Source: Channa striata
Lineage: Eukaryota > Chordata > Actinopteri > Anabantiformes > Channidae
Assembly: GCA_033026295.1 (NCBI GenBank)
Contig: CM065189.1
Span: 14,860,203-14,924,202, forward strand
DNA: 64,000 nucleotides
Direction: 5' to 3'
Shown: piece by piece, positions 32,107 through 43,529 of the stretch
Layout of the letters: each line of letters begins with the position of its first letter
Numbering within the stretch: position 1 is the first letter of the stretch
Translations under genes and position numbers: made by a program
Notes under the pieces: generated by a model
Database searches by the model: none
What the model saw: the letters and a program-made list of their open reading frames with translations, nothing else
Told to the model about the DNA's origin: nothing

Positions 32107-33251
32107 ATGGAGGATCTCTGCTTTCCACAACTCCTCAATGCTTCCTGCAGGAAACCAAAGATCAATCAGTCTATGGCTGTCATGATGTATTTGATGTTAT
32201 TCATCTCTGTGTTCACTGTGTTTCTCAACCTGATCGTCATCATCTCAGTCTCCCACTTCAGGCAAAGATAAACTCAGCAAAACTTACTATGGATTATAAT
32301 AGTCTTATTTAGTAGAAAATGTTGGTGTTTTTATAATTTCACATCTTGACATATTTTCTTCTTTGTTGACAATGTTTTTGAATGTTAAATGTTCAGATGT
32401 GCCACATGTAAGGCATATCACTTTACATGAATGTCTGATATTACATGTCTTTGTCTCCCTGCAGGCAGCTGCACACACCCACCAACCTCATCATCCTCTC
32501 TCTGGCTGTGTCAGATTTTCTCTTGGGGGTCTGGGCACCGGTAAAAGTTTACAAACAAATAACCTGTTGGTTTTTTAGTGACCTCGTGTGTTCACTATAT
32601 TTTAATATGAGCTCAATTATTCTCGGTGCCTCAATAGGAAACATTATACTTATATCAGTCGACCGCTATGTGGCTATTTGTGACCCTCTGCATTACCCCA
32701 CCAGAGTCACTGTGAGAAGAGTTCAGATGTGTGTTTGTATGTGTTGGATCTGTACTATTGTCTACAATGGTCTGATATTAAAAGACATTTTAATAGACAA
32801 GTCCTGTTATGGACAGTGTGTGACAGGCGTTGACAACAATTTAGTAATGTTTGATGGAGTTGTTTCCTCTATTGCTCCAGTCACTGTGATCATAATTCTG
32901 TATATGAGAGTGTTTGTGACGGCTGTGTCTCAGGCTCGTGCCATGCGTTCTCATGTTGCAGCCGTCAAACTTCAGCATTCAGGGACTTTAATGACTAAGA
33001 AATCTGAGCTGAAAGCAGCCAGGACTCTGGGTATTGTTGTACTTGTGTTCTTAATATGTTTCTGCCCATATTTCTTTATCTCCTCTGCTGGTGGTTTATC
33101 TGCAAATTTTGTTTTGTTTCTCGTGTATATTAACCCCTGTCTAAACCCTGTGATTTATGCCTTTTTCTACCCCTGGTTTAAAAAATCTATCAGACTCATT
33201 TTCTCTCTTCAGATACTGAAGGCAGGCTCCTGTGAGACCAACATGCTGTAA
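32107..33251 (+). CDS. Trace amine-associated receptor, two exons (unit 2)
   Basis: The CDS joins 32107-32261 and 32465-33251 and encodes 313 aa. It is a recent tandem paralogue of the 4692-5837 gene. All class A landmarks are kept: D69 (2.50), C94, DRY 118-120, D182 at 5.42, P190, NPVIYAFFYPWF at 279-290. S101 again replaces Asp 3.32. By eye 13 residues differ from the unit 1 protein. Four of these are at 74, 75, 76 and 78 (2.55, 2.56, 2.57, 2.59; LLT-P-L becomes VWA-P-V), and two flank Y273 in TM7 (7.42, 7.44). Three more lie in TM1. The changes sit near the ligand pocket, suggesting altered amine preference. No frameshift or stop is seen, so it is likely functional. Confidence 0.92.
32262..32464 (+). 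other. GC-AG intron of the unit 2 TAAR
   Basis: Same GC donor (CTTCAG then GCAAAG) and TGTCTCCCTGCAG acceptor as in unit 1. Phase 2, 203 bp. Conservation through the duplication argues against a sequencing error in the donor. Confidence 0.85.
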
Positions 33252-34221
33252 GCAGAGAAATGTGATCTGCTCTATAGACCAAACAGGTTAGTCGACCAGG
33301 AATCAAACTATGAATGTACATATGGACTATATTGGTACAATCGTGGTTTGAGTGCTTTGCTTAAAAAGACAAACATTCACTGCTGCAGATATCCAGCCTC
33401 TATATTTTCAGTTTGCCCTGTGTCAGAAAAACACAAATTTCTTCCTGCAATGTACTAAATTACTAGATCAAAAACATCAAGTACAATATTTCAATCTGCT
33501 GGTGTGAGACTTACTTTGTTCATTAGCTTGTCTTCTTATTGCAGACTCAAAATTAAAGGAACACTTGTTTTTTGGATCATTACATCCCCACTTTAGGACC
33601 TATCTTGTTGACATGATGCCGCCTTCAGTCATTTTACATAGCATTGGTTTGAATGTTTTAACACTTTACTTAGCTTGACAGGAATTCCACATCCTTTATC
33701 TTGTATCCACACTAAGTTTGGGTAATATTACTGATTAACGCATTAACGTCTGTCTCTAACCCATTTCTTTTACCAAACAGTCATTATTTACTGGTTGTAC
33801 TGCTGCAGTAAACAAGATATTAAAATAACTACAGCATGATGAAGATTAACAAATGCTGACAGGCTACAGTGATTCCTACTGAAAACCAGCGTCTCCTTGG
33901 ATATCAAAATAATTTATGTGACTTCAACTGAACAGCATTAGATTGATGTGGTCACCTAAACAGTGGCACACCCCCAGCCTAATCATATTACCTTTTGGAT
34001 AGAAACTGTGCACTGTACATACATGCTGGAGTCAAACTTGAGTTTTTGAATAGTAATTATTGGTATGATCACGTGATCAAGTCAGCTTAATGACAACACA
34101 TTTAGGTGGCTTGAAACTTTGTTTTTAGGAAAAGTTCCCTTATCTCATGCCTCTTAAATACTTTACTGTATATATCTTTTACTCCAGTACCTCCATGGTG
34201 TACAAAACAGTATGCACAAGC

Positions 34222-34951
34222 TGTAAGAAACCGACTAACTGGGATCCAAATGCTGAAGTCACAACGAGACCAGGAATGAGGGCAAACAAGAATTTATTAC
34301 AATGAAACAAAACCGTAACAAAATAACATATACAAAAGAAGGCGCTCCTGCAAAGACAGGATGATAAATAAGAAAATAAACCAGAAAAAACAAATCGCTC
34401 GCAAAATCTAGGAGGATAAGAAAAGTCTAAACATAAAACGCTCTTTAACAAAAGGTAAGAGGAAAACCCATCAAACAAAACAAGAGAACAAAAAAATCAC
34501 TGCACTAAACAGGACCAGTTAAGACAAAACAACTAAACGCTTTTACCAACCTGCTAACAAGTCAGAAAATACTAACGAGAGGAACTAACAAAACCAAACA
34601 CTAAGTTTTTTCAAAGTTACAAAGCAAATTACCGCAACGAACGAAGGCTGGTGGTCGAGGAATGGACAAAACGGGAGACAGGTTAGGAATGCAGGGAGAC
34701 ACACTAGCAAGGAAGAAAACAAACAAGGGTGCTTTAAAGGTGAGTAGATGATGATGATTTTCAGGTGTGATGGCTGAGGTCAAACAGAGGAGGTGAAAAC
34801 AAGATGGGCTGTGGAGACTGAAGGAACCATAGGAGAACCTCAGCAGGCCAGGAGGGGAACTACAGGCACACACAGAGCACAAGGATGAAACACAAAAAGG
34901 CACACAAGAAAACAAAACCCATACAAGAAATAAAACACCTAACTTCTGACA
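34222..34951 (-). repeat. 3' LTR of chromovirus C
   Basis: It runs from TGTAAGAAACC to TTCTGACA on the plus strand. Differences from the other LTR seen by eye are one transition near 34550 and a C/TA change near 34617. Minus-strand polyadenylation signal AATAAA precedes TTCTTGTTTGCCC. Confidence 0.93.
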
Positions 34952-34980
34952 GGACCCCCTCTAGGTCGCCACCTGGCGAC

Positions 34981-37900
34981 CTAAGCCGGCTGGCTAGGGT
35001 GAGTTCGGTGAAAGTCAGCGACGAGGAGGGATCCAAGATGAAGCGTCACGGGGACCCAGCTCCGTTCCTCAGGTCCATAACCCTCCCAGTCGACCAAGTA
35101 CTGCAGCCCTCTCCCACGACGTCGGGACCGAAGGATGCGATTGACTGTGTGGGCTGGTGCACCATCAATGACCCGGGCGGGAGGGGGAGGTTGGCGGAGG
35201 GCATGAGTGGAGAGTCCTTCACAGGCTTGACACAAGAAACATGGAATACTGGGTGGACCCGCATGGTGCTTGGCAACTTCAATTTTACCGTAACAGGGTT
35301 GACTATCCTTGTAATGGTAAACGGACCTACAAACCGTGGAGCCAGCTTCTTATTTTCTACCTTCAAGGGAAGGTCCTTAGCCGACAACCAAACCTTATCT
35401 CCGACCTTGTATGGGGAGCCGGAGATCTTCTCTTATCGGCATACTGGGCGAGTTTTATTTGTCCCTTTAATAGGAAGTTCCTTACCCGAGCCCAAGTGTT
35501 GCGGCAGCGTTTAATAAACGCACTCACTGAGGGAACCGACACCTGATCTTGTTGGGCTGGAAACAAAGGAGGTAGGTATCCATACGCCGCCTCAAAGGGT
35601 GAACAGCCTAAAGAGGATGAAGGCAAAGAGTTATGTGCATACTCCACCCAGGCGAGTTGCTTAGCCCAGGTGGAAGGGTTATGGCCACACATGCAACGCA
35701 ACATGGTCTCAATCTCCTGATTGAGTCTCTCTGTCTGTCCATTAGTCTGGGGATGATACCCAGACGACAAACTCACGGAGGCTCCTAGTGCCTTGCAGAA
35801 CTCCTTCCAGAATGTTGCAGTGAATTGGGGTCCCGGTCAGATAACACATCCTCTGGAAGCCCATGCAGACGAAAAGCGTGTTGTATCATCAGCTCAGCAG
35901 TCTCTTTGGCTGATGGCAACTTGGGAAGGGGGACAACATGCACCATCTTAGAAAATCTGTCAACAATAGTAAGGATGACAGTCTTACCATTGGAAGGTGG
36001 CAATCCCGTGACGAAATCAAGCGAAATGTGTGACCAAGGTCTCGCTGGAACAGGTAGTGGACGTGGTAGCCGGCGGGAGCATGATGGGGTACCTTGTTCT
36101 TGGCACAGATGGAGCAAGCTCCCACATAACGTCGGACATCGACTGCCATGGCTGGCCACCAGTACCTTTGAGATATGAGGCTGAGGGTCCGGGTGGCTCC
36201 AGGATGGCAGGCTATTTGAGAGGCGTGCCCCACCGCAAGACCTGCGGTCGAAGGCTAACAGGAACAAACAAATGCCCTGGAGGGCAGCCGGAAGGAACAG
36301 GCCCAGGAAACTTAAAATCTCTTACTCTTTGTTCCAGGTCCCATCGCACGGCCCCCAGGACCACCGAAGGCAAGATGGACTCCTCCCGGGAACAGCCAGT
36401 GGTAAGGTTTGTCTCCTCAAACTGGCGAGACAGAGCATCCGGTTTAGTGTTCTGAGATCCAGGACGGTGCGAGAGAATGAAGTCAAACCTTGCAAAAACA
36501 AAGACCAGCGGGCCTGTCGAGAGTTGAGACGCTTGGCAGAGCGAATATACTCCAGGTTCCTGTGGTCTGTCCAAACGAGAAATGGCCGCTCCGCCCCTCC
36601 AACCAATGCCTCCACTCTTCCAACGCCAACTTGAGGGCAAGAAGTTCCCGGTTGCCCACGTCGTAGTTTCTCTCGGCTGCTGTCAGGCGGCGAGAGAAAA
36701 AGGCGCAGGGATGCACCTTGTTGTCCACCTCCGACCTTTGAGATAATACAGCCCCTACCCCTGTACCAGAGGCATCAACCTCCACAATGAACTGCCTCCT
36801 AGGATCAGGGAGGGTTAGGATGGGAGCGGTGGTGAACAGATCTTTAAGGTGCCCAAAAGTCCTTTCCGCCTCCTCTCCCCAAATGAAAGGGGTTTTAGTG
36901 GAGGTGAGAGCATGTAAGGGCGCCGCCACCTTACTGTAGCCCCGAATGAAGCGACGGTAGAAATTGGCGAAACCGAGGAATCTTTGCAACTTCTTCCGAT
37001 CGGTGGGTGTCGGCCAATCTGTCACTGCCCTCACCTTGCTGTCATCCATAGCAATCTTGCCAGGAGCGATGACTAAACCGAGAAATGTGGTCTCCACGGA
37101 GTGAAACTCACACTTCTCAGCCTTGACAAACAGTTGGTTTTCTAAAAGACGTAACAACACTGCCCTGACATGCTGCTCATGTTCCTCCGGTTACGAGTAA
37201 ATAAGGATATCATCCAGATAAACAAAAACAAACTTATTGATCATATCCCGGAGAACATCATTAACCAACGTCTGGAAGACAGCAGGTGCATTGGTGAGCC
37301 CAAAGGGCATGACGAGATATTCATAGTGTCCTGTGGGGGTATTAAAGGCAGTTTTCCACTCATCTCCCTCTCTAATGCGGACAAGGTGATATGCATTACG
37401 GAGGTCAAGTTTGGTGAATATGGTGGCATCTTGCAATAACTCGAATGCAGAGGACATAAGGGGAAGAGGATATTTGTTCTTCACGGTTATGTCATTTAGA
37501 CCCCGTAATCAATACACGGTCTAAGACCCCATCTTTCTTCCCAACAAAAAAACCCTGCCCCGGCTGGAGAGGAGGAAGGTCGGATAATCCCAGCCTTGAG
37601 AGAACTGTCTATATAATCCTGCATGGCCTCTCTCTGGTTGAGAGAGAGAATAAATGCGACCCGAGGGGCATAGTTCCCGTAACAGATCTATAGGACAGTC
37701 GTAGGGTCTATGCGGGGTAGGGAAGTAGCACGGGCCTTACTAAAGACATCGGCCAAGTCGTGATAACTCTTAGGAACATTGGACAAATCAATGGGTTCCT
37801 CTGATCTGGTTTTGGAAGCAGTTATTTGGGATTTAGCAGCTCGCAAACAGTTAGCCAGACAAAATGGACTCCATCCCATGATCTTACAGGAGGGCCAACT

Positions 37901-38389
37901 AATGTGCGGGTTGTGGACGGAGAGCCATGGGTAGCCTAACAATAAGGGAGTACTAGCACAACTGAACACAAATAAGGAGCACAGTTCATGGTGATTACCG
38001 GACAAGGTCATCTTAACTGGTTCGGTGACAAACTTAATTTGATGAGTGACACGATTATCCAATGCCTTTACCTCCAATTTAGCAGACAACTCCTTGATCT
38101 GAAGTCCTAGTGAACAGACCAAGGCTTCATCAATGAAGCTAACATCCGAACCAGAGTCAATAAAGGCCAGACACTCCTTGGAAGCCAGAGGACCAGTGAG
38201 TAAAGCTGGAACGGTGGGTCGTTGTAGGGAGTTTAGGAGGGTGGATCGGCTCATCAGCGCCCCTGTTGGCTGACGAGCCTTGTCGTTTAAAGGACACAGG
38301 CGAACCCTGTGTCCAGACTCCCGCAATAGAGACACAGTCGCCGACAATTCGGCGCTGTCTTTCAGCGGCCGAAAGTTTAACTCTCCCAA
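34981..38389 (-). pseudogene. pol of chromovirus C: protease, RT, RNase H, integrase, chromodomain; frameshifted
   Basis: Protease FIDSGSDVSFID is at about 38164-38129. RT holds FTKLDLRNAYHLV, HYEYLVMPFGLTNAPAVFQ and the intact VYLDDIL active site at about 37222-37202. One missing base just after it ends the frame. RNase H (FIVEVDASGTGVGAVL, TDHRNLEYI) is at about 36800-36540. The integrase zinc site and core follow (CPTLCGSLLHLCQ frame, LDFVTGLPP, SDRDPNS frame, NGQTERLNQ) at about 36200-35700. The chromodomain (QYLVDWEGYGPEERSWVP) is at about 35120-35065. Every domain is complete except for single-base frame breaks. Confidence 0.9.
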
Positions 38390-39209
38390 CTTGCATAGGC
38401 TCCTCTTGACCGGAAGGGTGCTGATCAGTTGGCGGTGAACAGGTGATGTAGGATTAGCAGGAAGAATGGCGGACGACGTTCTAACAGCCGCTCAACTCGA
38501 CGGTCAGTCTGACGCTCAGCTTGACGCTCCGCCTGCCGCTCAGTCTGACGCTCCTGGAGTCGCTGATCGATAGCCACGGCCAGTTCGATTAAGCCGCGCA
38601 AGGAGGAGGGTAAGGTCCGAGCCGCCATCTCATCCTTAATCCGAGATGATAATCCTTCATAATATTTATCAAACAGCGTCTCCTCCCGCCAATGGGCGGA
38701 GGCAGCCAAAGTCTGAAACTCCACGGTGTACTCCGTAACAGAACTACTTGACTGGGTAAGCTTAAACAGCCGAGAAGACAAAGCTCTGCGGGGCGGAAGG
38801 ATTAAACACAAAAGACAGTTCCTTAGAAAAGGCCTCATAGGACCTACAACACTCTGATCTGTTGTCCCATTCCGCCATTCCCCACTCATGCGCCTTACCC
38901 GAAAGCAGGAGATAGCATAAGCTACCTTGCTACGCTCGGTAGAATAGGTTAACGGCTGCAGCTCAAAAAATAATGAAAGGGACGACACAAAAGTGCGACA
39001 CTTATCGGGTTCGCGGAAAAACGCTCCGGAGGTGCCATCTTGCAGTCGGAGGAGGAGGCAAAACTCGATAGAGTTAGAGCTTGCTCAAAACGGCTGCATA
39101 GCGAGTCTAACCGACGCGAATTCTCCTCAACCCTCTGCTGAGTCTGGCCAAATTGAGCCTCATGGGGCTGCCACGCCCCCTGGGCTCGTCGTGACTCAGC
39201 TGGATCCAT
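38290..39209 (-). pseudogene. gag of chromovirus C, frameshifted
   Basis: ATG 39209 (MDPAESRRAQ) is 18 bp after the LTR. The first frame reads to MAPPERFSANP, then shifts near 38985 into the capsid region: ELQPLTYSTERSKVAYAISC, the TQSSSSVTEYTVEF block, FDKYYEGLSSRIKDEM. Tandem RQAER-type repeats occupy about 38490-38560. A further shift near 38400 leads to the zinc-knuckle region (about 38340-38290), where the first cysteine pair and the H-x4-C end fall in different frames. It would encode the particle protein. Confidence 0.87.
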
Positions 39210-39227
39210 GTCGTGGCTAGTGTGTAC
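39210..39227 (-). promoter_or_regulatory. Self-primer binding site of chromovirus C
   Basis: On the minus strand ACACACTAGC (39225-39216) begins two bases after the LTR and is the reverse complement of GCTAGTGTGT inside the LTR (39715-39706). Ten bases pair here, against thirteen in chromovirus B. Confidence 0.75.
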
Positions 39228-39958
39228 TGTAAGAAACCGACTAACTGGGATCCAAATGCTGAAGTCACAACGAGACCAGGAATGAGGGCAAACAAGAATT
39301 TATTACAATGAAACAAAACCGTAACAAAATAACATATACAAAAGAAGGCGCTCCTGCAAAGACAGGATGATAAATAAGAAAATAAACCAGAAAAAACAAA
39401 TCGCTCGCAAAATCTAGGAGGATAAGAAAAGTCTAAACATAAAACGCTCTTTAACAAAAGGTAAGAGGAAAACCCATCAAACAAAACAAGAGAACAAAAA
39501 AATCACTGCACTAAACAGGACCAGTTAAGACAAAACAACTAAACGCTTTTACCAATCTGCTAACAAGTCAGAAAATACTAACGAGAGGAACTAACAAAAC
39601 CAAACACTAAGTTTTTTCAAAGTTATAAAAGCAAATTACCGCAACGAACGAAGGCTGGTGGTCGAGGAATGGACAAAACGGGAGACAGGTTAGGAATGCA
39701 GGGAGACACACTAGCAAGGAAGAAAACAAACAAGGGTGCTTTAAAGGTGAGTAGATGATGATGATTTTCAGGTGTGATGGCTGAGGTCAAACAGAGGAGG
39801 TGAAAACAAGATGGGCTGTGGAGACTGAAGGAACCATAGGAGAACCTCAGCAGGCCAGGAGGGGAACTACAGGCACACACAGAGCACAAGGATGAAACAC
39901 AAAAAGGCACACAAGAAAACAAAACCCATACAAGAAATAAAACACCTAACTTCTGACA
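39228..39958 (-). repeat. 5' LTR of chromovirus C
   Basis: Same boundaries as the 3' LTR. On the minus strand GCTAGTGTGT (39715-39706) is the likely start region of the transcript and pairs with the primer site. Confidence 0.93.
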
Positions 39959-41235
39959 CAAGCACAGTGGGCCTTAACTATGAGTAAGCCAATCCTCACC
40001 TACAGTCCATATACTGCAGTCATGTCATTTTGCAGCACAGATGATGAGCATCTGGCTTAAAAATGGTGAACTGAGGCGGCAGAGACCGACACATTCACTG
40101 ACAGTCTGCGCACTGTACCCCAGCATCAGAGTGGCTATAATCTGTAAACACACATTACACAAAAGTCCACAATTGTGGCACAAGGGTCACTCCTGTGGCC
40201 TGTAACATTGTTTGCAAACCTAAAATGATCTTGTTTAATATTAATTAGTATTGGTCTTTGTGTAGGTAGAGCCATGCTTTCTGGGAGTGATGTGTGTCAG
40301 CAGTCTGGAACAATTCAGAACCTGTGAGAAGCACAAATGTTTGTCAGTGGAAGAATCTTGGGGCCTTCTTCCAAATGATCTCATCATGAGGGATGCTTTC
40401 TAACTTAAGACAAGTGTCACTGCCTCCAAGACTAGCGGGTGGTGAGTTCTGTTAACAAGTTTCTAATCTTATGTGGTTCATTCTGCAGGTTGTTTTAATT
40501 AATACTAATCAAATTCACATGCTGATGCAGCTCCACTTATTTAAATGCTGGTAACTCCCTATCAATTTAGGTTCAGGGTCTATGTTTTCCTGTTCTCATC
40601 GTCTCACACTTTCACATATCTGACTGTCTGTTACAACCCTGTGTTGATAACCCTTCCCCCTGCTCTATTTCTCGCAAGCTGGGTGTATACTTTACATTTT
40701 GGACGCTAATCTTGAGAGTAATGTACAATTTACCAATCATGTATCTTGAAATCCTTTAATTTTGGAGTTTACCAATGTTAGATTACACTATATGATGCTT
40801 TTGGTAGCTGATACATATCCAGCACACAGGACTGGTTGCATAACATTTGTGGATATTGCACAGGTAGACCATGCCTTGAAATTCTTATCAAATAAATAAA
40901 GCCTATTTATGCTCACAAAATAGAAATAGACCTAACCCAGGTACAGACTTGCTGTTGAAGTTGTTGTACAATTGGTGACATCAGAAATATCTTGTCAAAT
41001 GTCGGCCTAATTGGAAATTATGCAATATAAATAAAATAACTAAACATTTTAAATAATATTATGCCTTCTTACTTAGCCCAAATCAGTTCAGGAGAGCATG
41101 GAAAGATGATTCTAAGACATGTCATTAAGCCACAGTCAATGCATATATTTCAGCATAATATTATGCTCCTATTCGCCTTTTCTCAGCCAGAGAATTATGT
41201 TATATATCAGTTATTATTAACGTGGGAACATTAAT

Positions 41236-41610
41236 ATTTCTCAGAGTGGGGCCCCAGGTTCTATAAGCTGAACCAAGTTATGATTAACTATTATTAGCAT
41301 TAGAGACCGTCAATGGTCAAGTAATCAGTCACACCAGAGGCCAAATAAAAAAAACAAAAGAATTAGTCTTATATCGCGAGGTCTTTTCCAGTTTTAGGGA
41401 CCTCTTATGAGTTTCTCTGAAGAAACACAGAACCAATGATGTATTATTCTACAACTGCAGAACATACGAATATACTGAATATGTATATGCAAATGGATAT
41501 AAGGAACCAATTAAATGAATGAATGGACAATAAAACATGAAATAATCAAGTCTAAGGAAACAGATGAGTGAGTGTCAATAAAGAAAGCTGTGGTGATTTG
41601 GGCAAGGAGA
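41236..41610 (-). mobile_element. Inverted giant-LTR-family fragment at the unit 2 / unit 3 junction
   Basis: In reverse complement it resembles the 3' part of the 43.5-54.7 kb element's LTR. It shares the GGTTCTATAAGCTGAACCAAG block, a TTTTCCAGTTTTAGGGACC block, a TTTCTCTGAAGAAACACAGAACC block and a GAATGGACAATAAAAC block. It resembles the fragment at 28108-28765 and occupies the same position, just before the start of a unit. Confidence 0.65.
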
Positions 41611-41647
41611 AACTAATGAGTTAATGAGTTGCCTTGGAGCTGCAGGA

Positions 41648-41955
41648 GCTTTGTCTAATATCTGGTAACACGAAGTATGAACAAACATAAATTAAGGAAA
41701 GGACTTAGGCAAGTCGTAGCACTGAGTCAATATATCGATAACACAATCATATACTTATGTTCGTTAGCGTGTGTATACAAGGTGTGCATGAGTATGTAAC
41801 ATGTATTTGTATTGTACAGAATTCAAGTAAGAATATGACGTCATATTCACTTTCAGACAACGATAAAACATTGTTTTCAATGTGACTAAGAACAGTTTGG
41901 GGTGCGCTTAAAAATTTCACCAAAGGAGGGCAGTGTTGCACCACCTTACTTATTT
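41648..41955. repeat. Left edge of a third TAAR unit (truncated)
   Basis: It aligns with 8-345: GCTTTGTCTAATAT, GTGTGTATACAAGG, ATTCACTTTCAGACAACG, GGGCAGTGTTGCA. The alignment ends near 41955, so no third TAAR gene follows inside the window. Confidence 0.65.
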
Positions 41956-42719
41956 CATTCAGCCACAGTCAATGCATGTAGTTTTGTCATAAGATTATGC
42001 TCCCAATCGCCTTTTCTTACTTTTTGGTTTGAGGAAACCGGTTGTCTTAAACCGTTTGAGTTTATTAGCTCAATGTTTAATTTAATTTAGACTCAAAGAA
42101 GTTCTTCCAAAATAATACAAATGAGTTAATATAGTTTATCCTAATCAGGTTTTACTTACTTGTTTCCTTTTACGCTAATATGAACACTTAAGTTTCTTTT
42201 ACTCGTTTAAAGCAAATTATTACACTGTAGTTACAATAACAACAGTACAATAATAATAAAACACATTGTTAAATTGAAATGTGACTTATGTAAAAATGAC
42301 AACATTTTCATGTGACAATACAAAAAAGTAAATCCACACAACAAAAGCATTTAGAACTCTAAACTAAAATAAACTGTGTTTATTTTTTCCAAAGTAGCTG
42401 TACTTCCCCCTTATTCACCACTGCCACCAAAGCCACTGCTCCCTCATGGGATTCCTCCAACTGTTCCTGCAAAGGAAATAATGCTAAGAGTGAGTACATC
42501 AGAACAAATTATCAAACTTCTTTTAAAAGCTAATGTTAAGTACCATCACATCACATTAGTTATGTGCAAAGCTACAGTGCTTATAAAACGCATGCACTTC
42601 ACTTTAATTTTTTATAATTTAACACTGAATCAAGGTCAACTAAACTTGGCTTTTTTGGGAAACGAAAACAAAACAAAAAAGTAAAACTACACCATAAAGA
42701 CAAAAGAACAACCACGGCA
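41956..42719. other. Non-coding DNA with one candidate orphan exon (42395-42489)
   Basis: The first 70 bp repeat 41131-41205 (GCCACAGTCAATGCAT block and an ATTATGCTCC block). At 42379-42394 a TTTATTTTTTCCAAAG acceptor precedes a proline-rich open segment (PPYSPLPPKPLLPHGIPP). A GTGAGTAC donor follows at 42490. The gene is not recognised, and no neighbouring exon was found. The rest is AT-rich and unassigned. Confidence 0.35.
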
Positions 42720-43529
42720 TTGCAATTGATAAACTAACAGTATTTCCTCATAATTCCTCATAAATTTGAATTTATTCTAATGGATTATACAGCAGCTGGA
42801 AAAACGTTCTGCTTCAGTAGATGTTTATCTGAAAACACTGAACAAATTTAAGGAAATGATCCCTTCATTATTTACTTCAACATGTACCGATATAACTGAG
42901 AGTAGCCTCATTAACTGTACTCCTGTACAAGTTGATTACCTGACAGATAATTATGCAGCATCTTTACGTTCCATACTTGATAGTGTTGCCCCTCTAAAAA
43001 AGAAGGCAGTAATTCTGAACAGGCGATCTCCATGGTATAGCTCGCAAACCTGCAATTTAAAGCATGCGTCACGAAGACTAGAAAGGAAGTGGCGTTCCAC
43101 TCATTCACAAGAATCACGCTTAGCCTGGAAAAAGAGTTTATACCTTATACAAATTAGCCTCCGTAAAGCCAGAACAGCTTATTATTCATCACTAATAGAG
43201 GAAAACAAGAACAACCCCCGGTGTCTTTCCAGCACTGTAGCCAGTCTGACTAAGAGCCATAGTTCATTTGAAACTAGTATTCCCTCAACGCTATGCAGCA
43301 ATGACTTCATGACCTTCTTCACAAACAAAATCTTAGCTATTAGAAATAAAATTCACAGACCCTCCCCACAAATACAACAGAATTAGAACCATCAGTAAGT
43401 CCTCAGTCCCTTTTAGACTGCTTTGTGCCCATAGACCTTGCTGAGTTAACTTCAACTATTATGGCATCCAAACCAACAACATGTCTGCTAGACCCTATTC
43501 CAGTTAGACTGCTCAAAGATGCTCTACCC
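42720..43529 (+). mobile_element. Fragment of the same L2-type LINE, ORF2
   Basis: The frame at 42856-43386 (FTSTCTDITESSLINCTPVQ, then LNRRSPWYSSQT) is the plus-strand counterpart of 15534-15106. It continues to the LDPIPVRLLKDALP block at 43490-43529. It covers the segment between endonuclease and RT and is truncated on both sides. The right end is cut exactly by the giant LTR. Confidence 0.88.

Larger units (their letters stand above)
34222..39958 (-). mobile_element. Chromovirus C (Ty3/gypsy, Tf1/sushi-like), recent insertion
   Basis: Two LTRs of 730 and 731 bp differ at about two places. Target duplication CAAGC lies at 34217-34221 and 39959-39963, and the empty site with a single CAAGC is in unit 1 at 6817-6821. 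All domains are present in order on the minus strand: gag, protease, RT, RNase H, integrase, chromodomain. The reading frame is nevertheless broken by at least seven single-base shifts. Confidence 0.96.
28772..41040. repeat. TAAR duplication unit 2
   Basis: Near-identical copy of unit 1, offset about 28,474 at its start. Relative to unit 1 it lacks the segment matching 2094-2988, lacks chromovirus A and the 12.4 kb LINE, and contains chromovirus C (34222-39958). Segments 28772-30398, 31146-32106 and 33252-34221 are duplicated non-coding DNA, as is 39959-41040. No further genes are seen in them. Confidence 0.9.
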
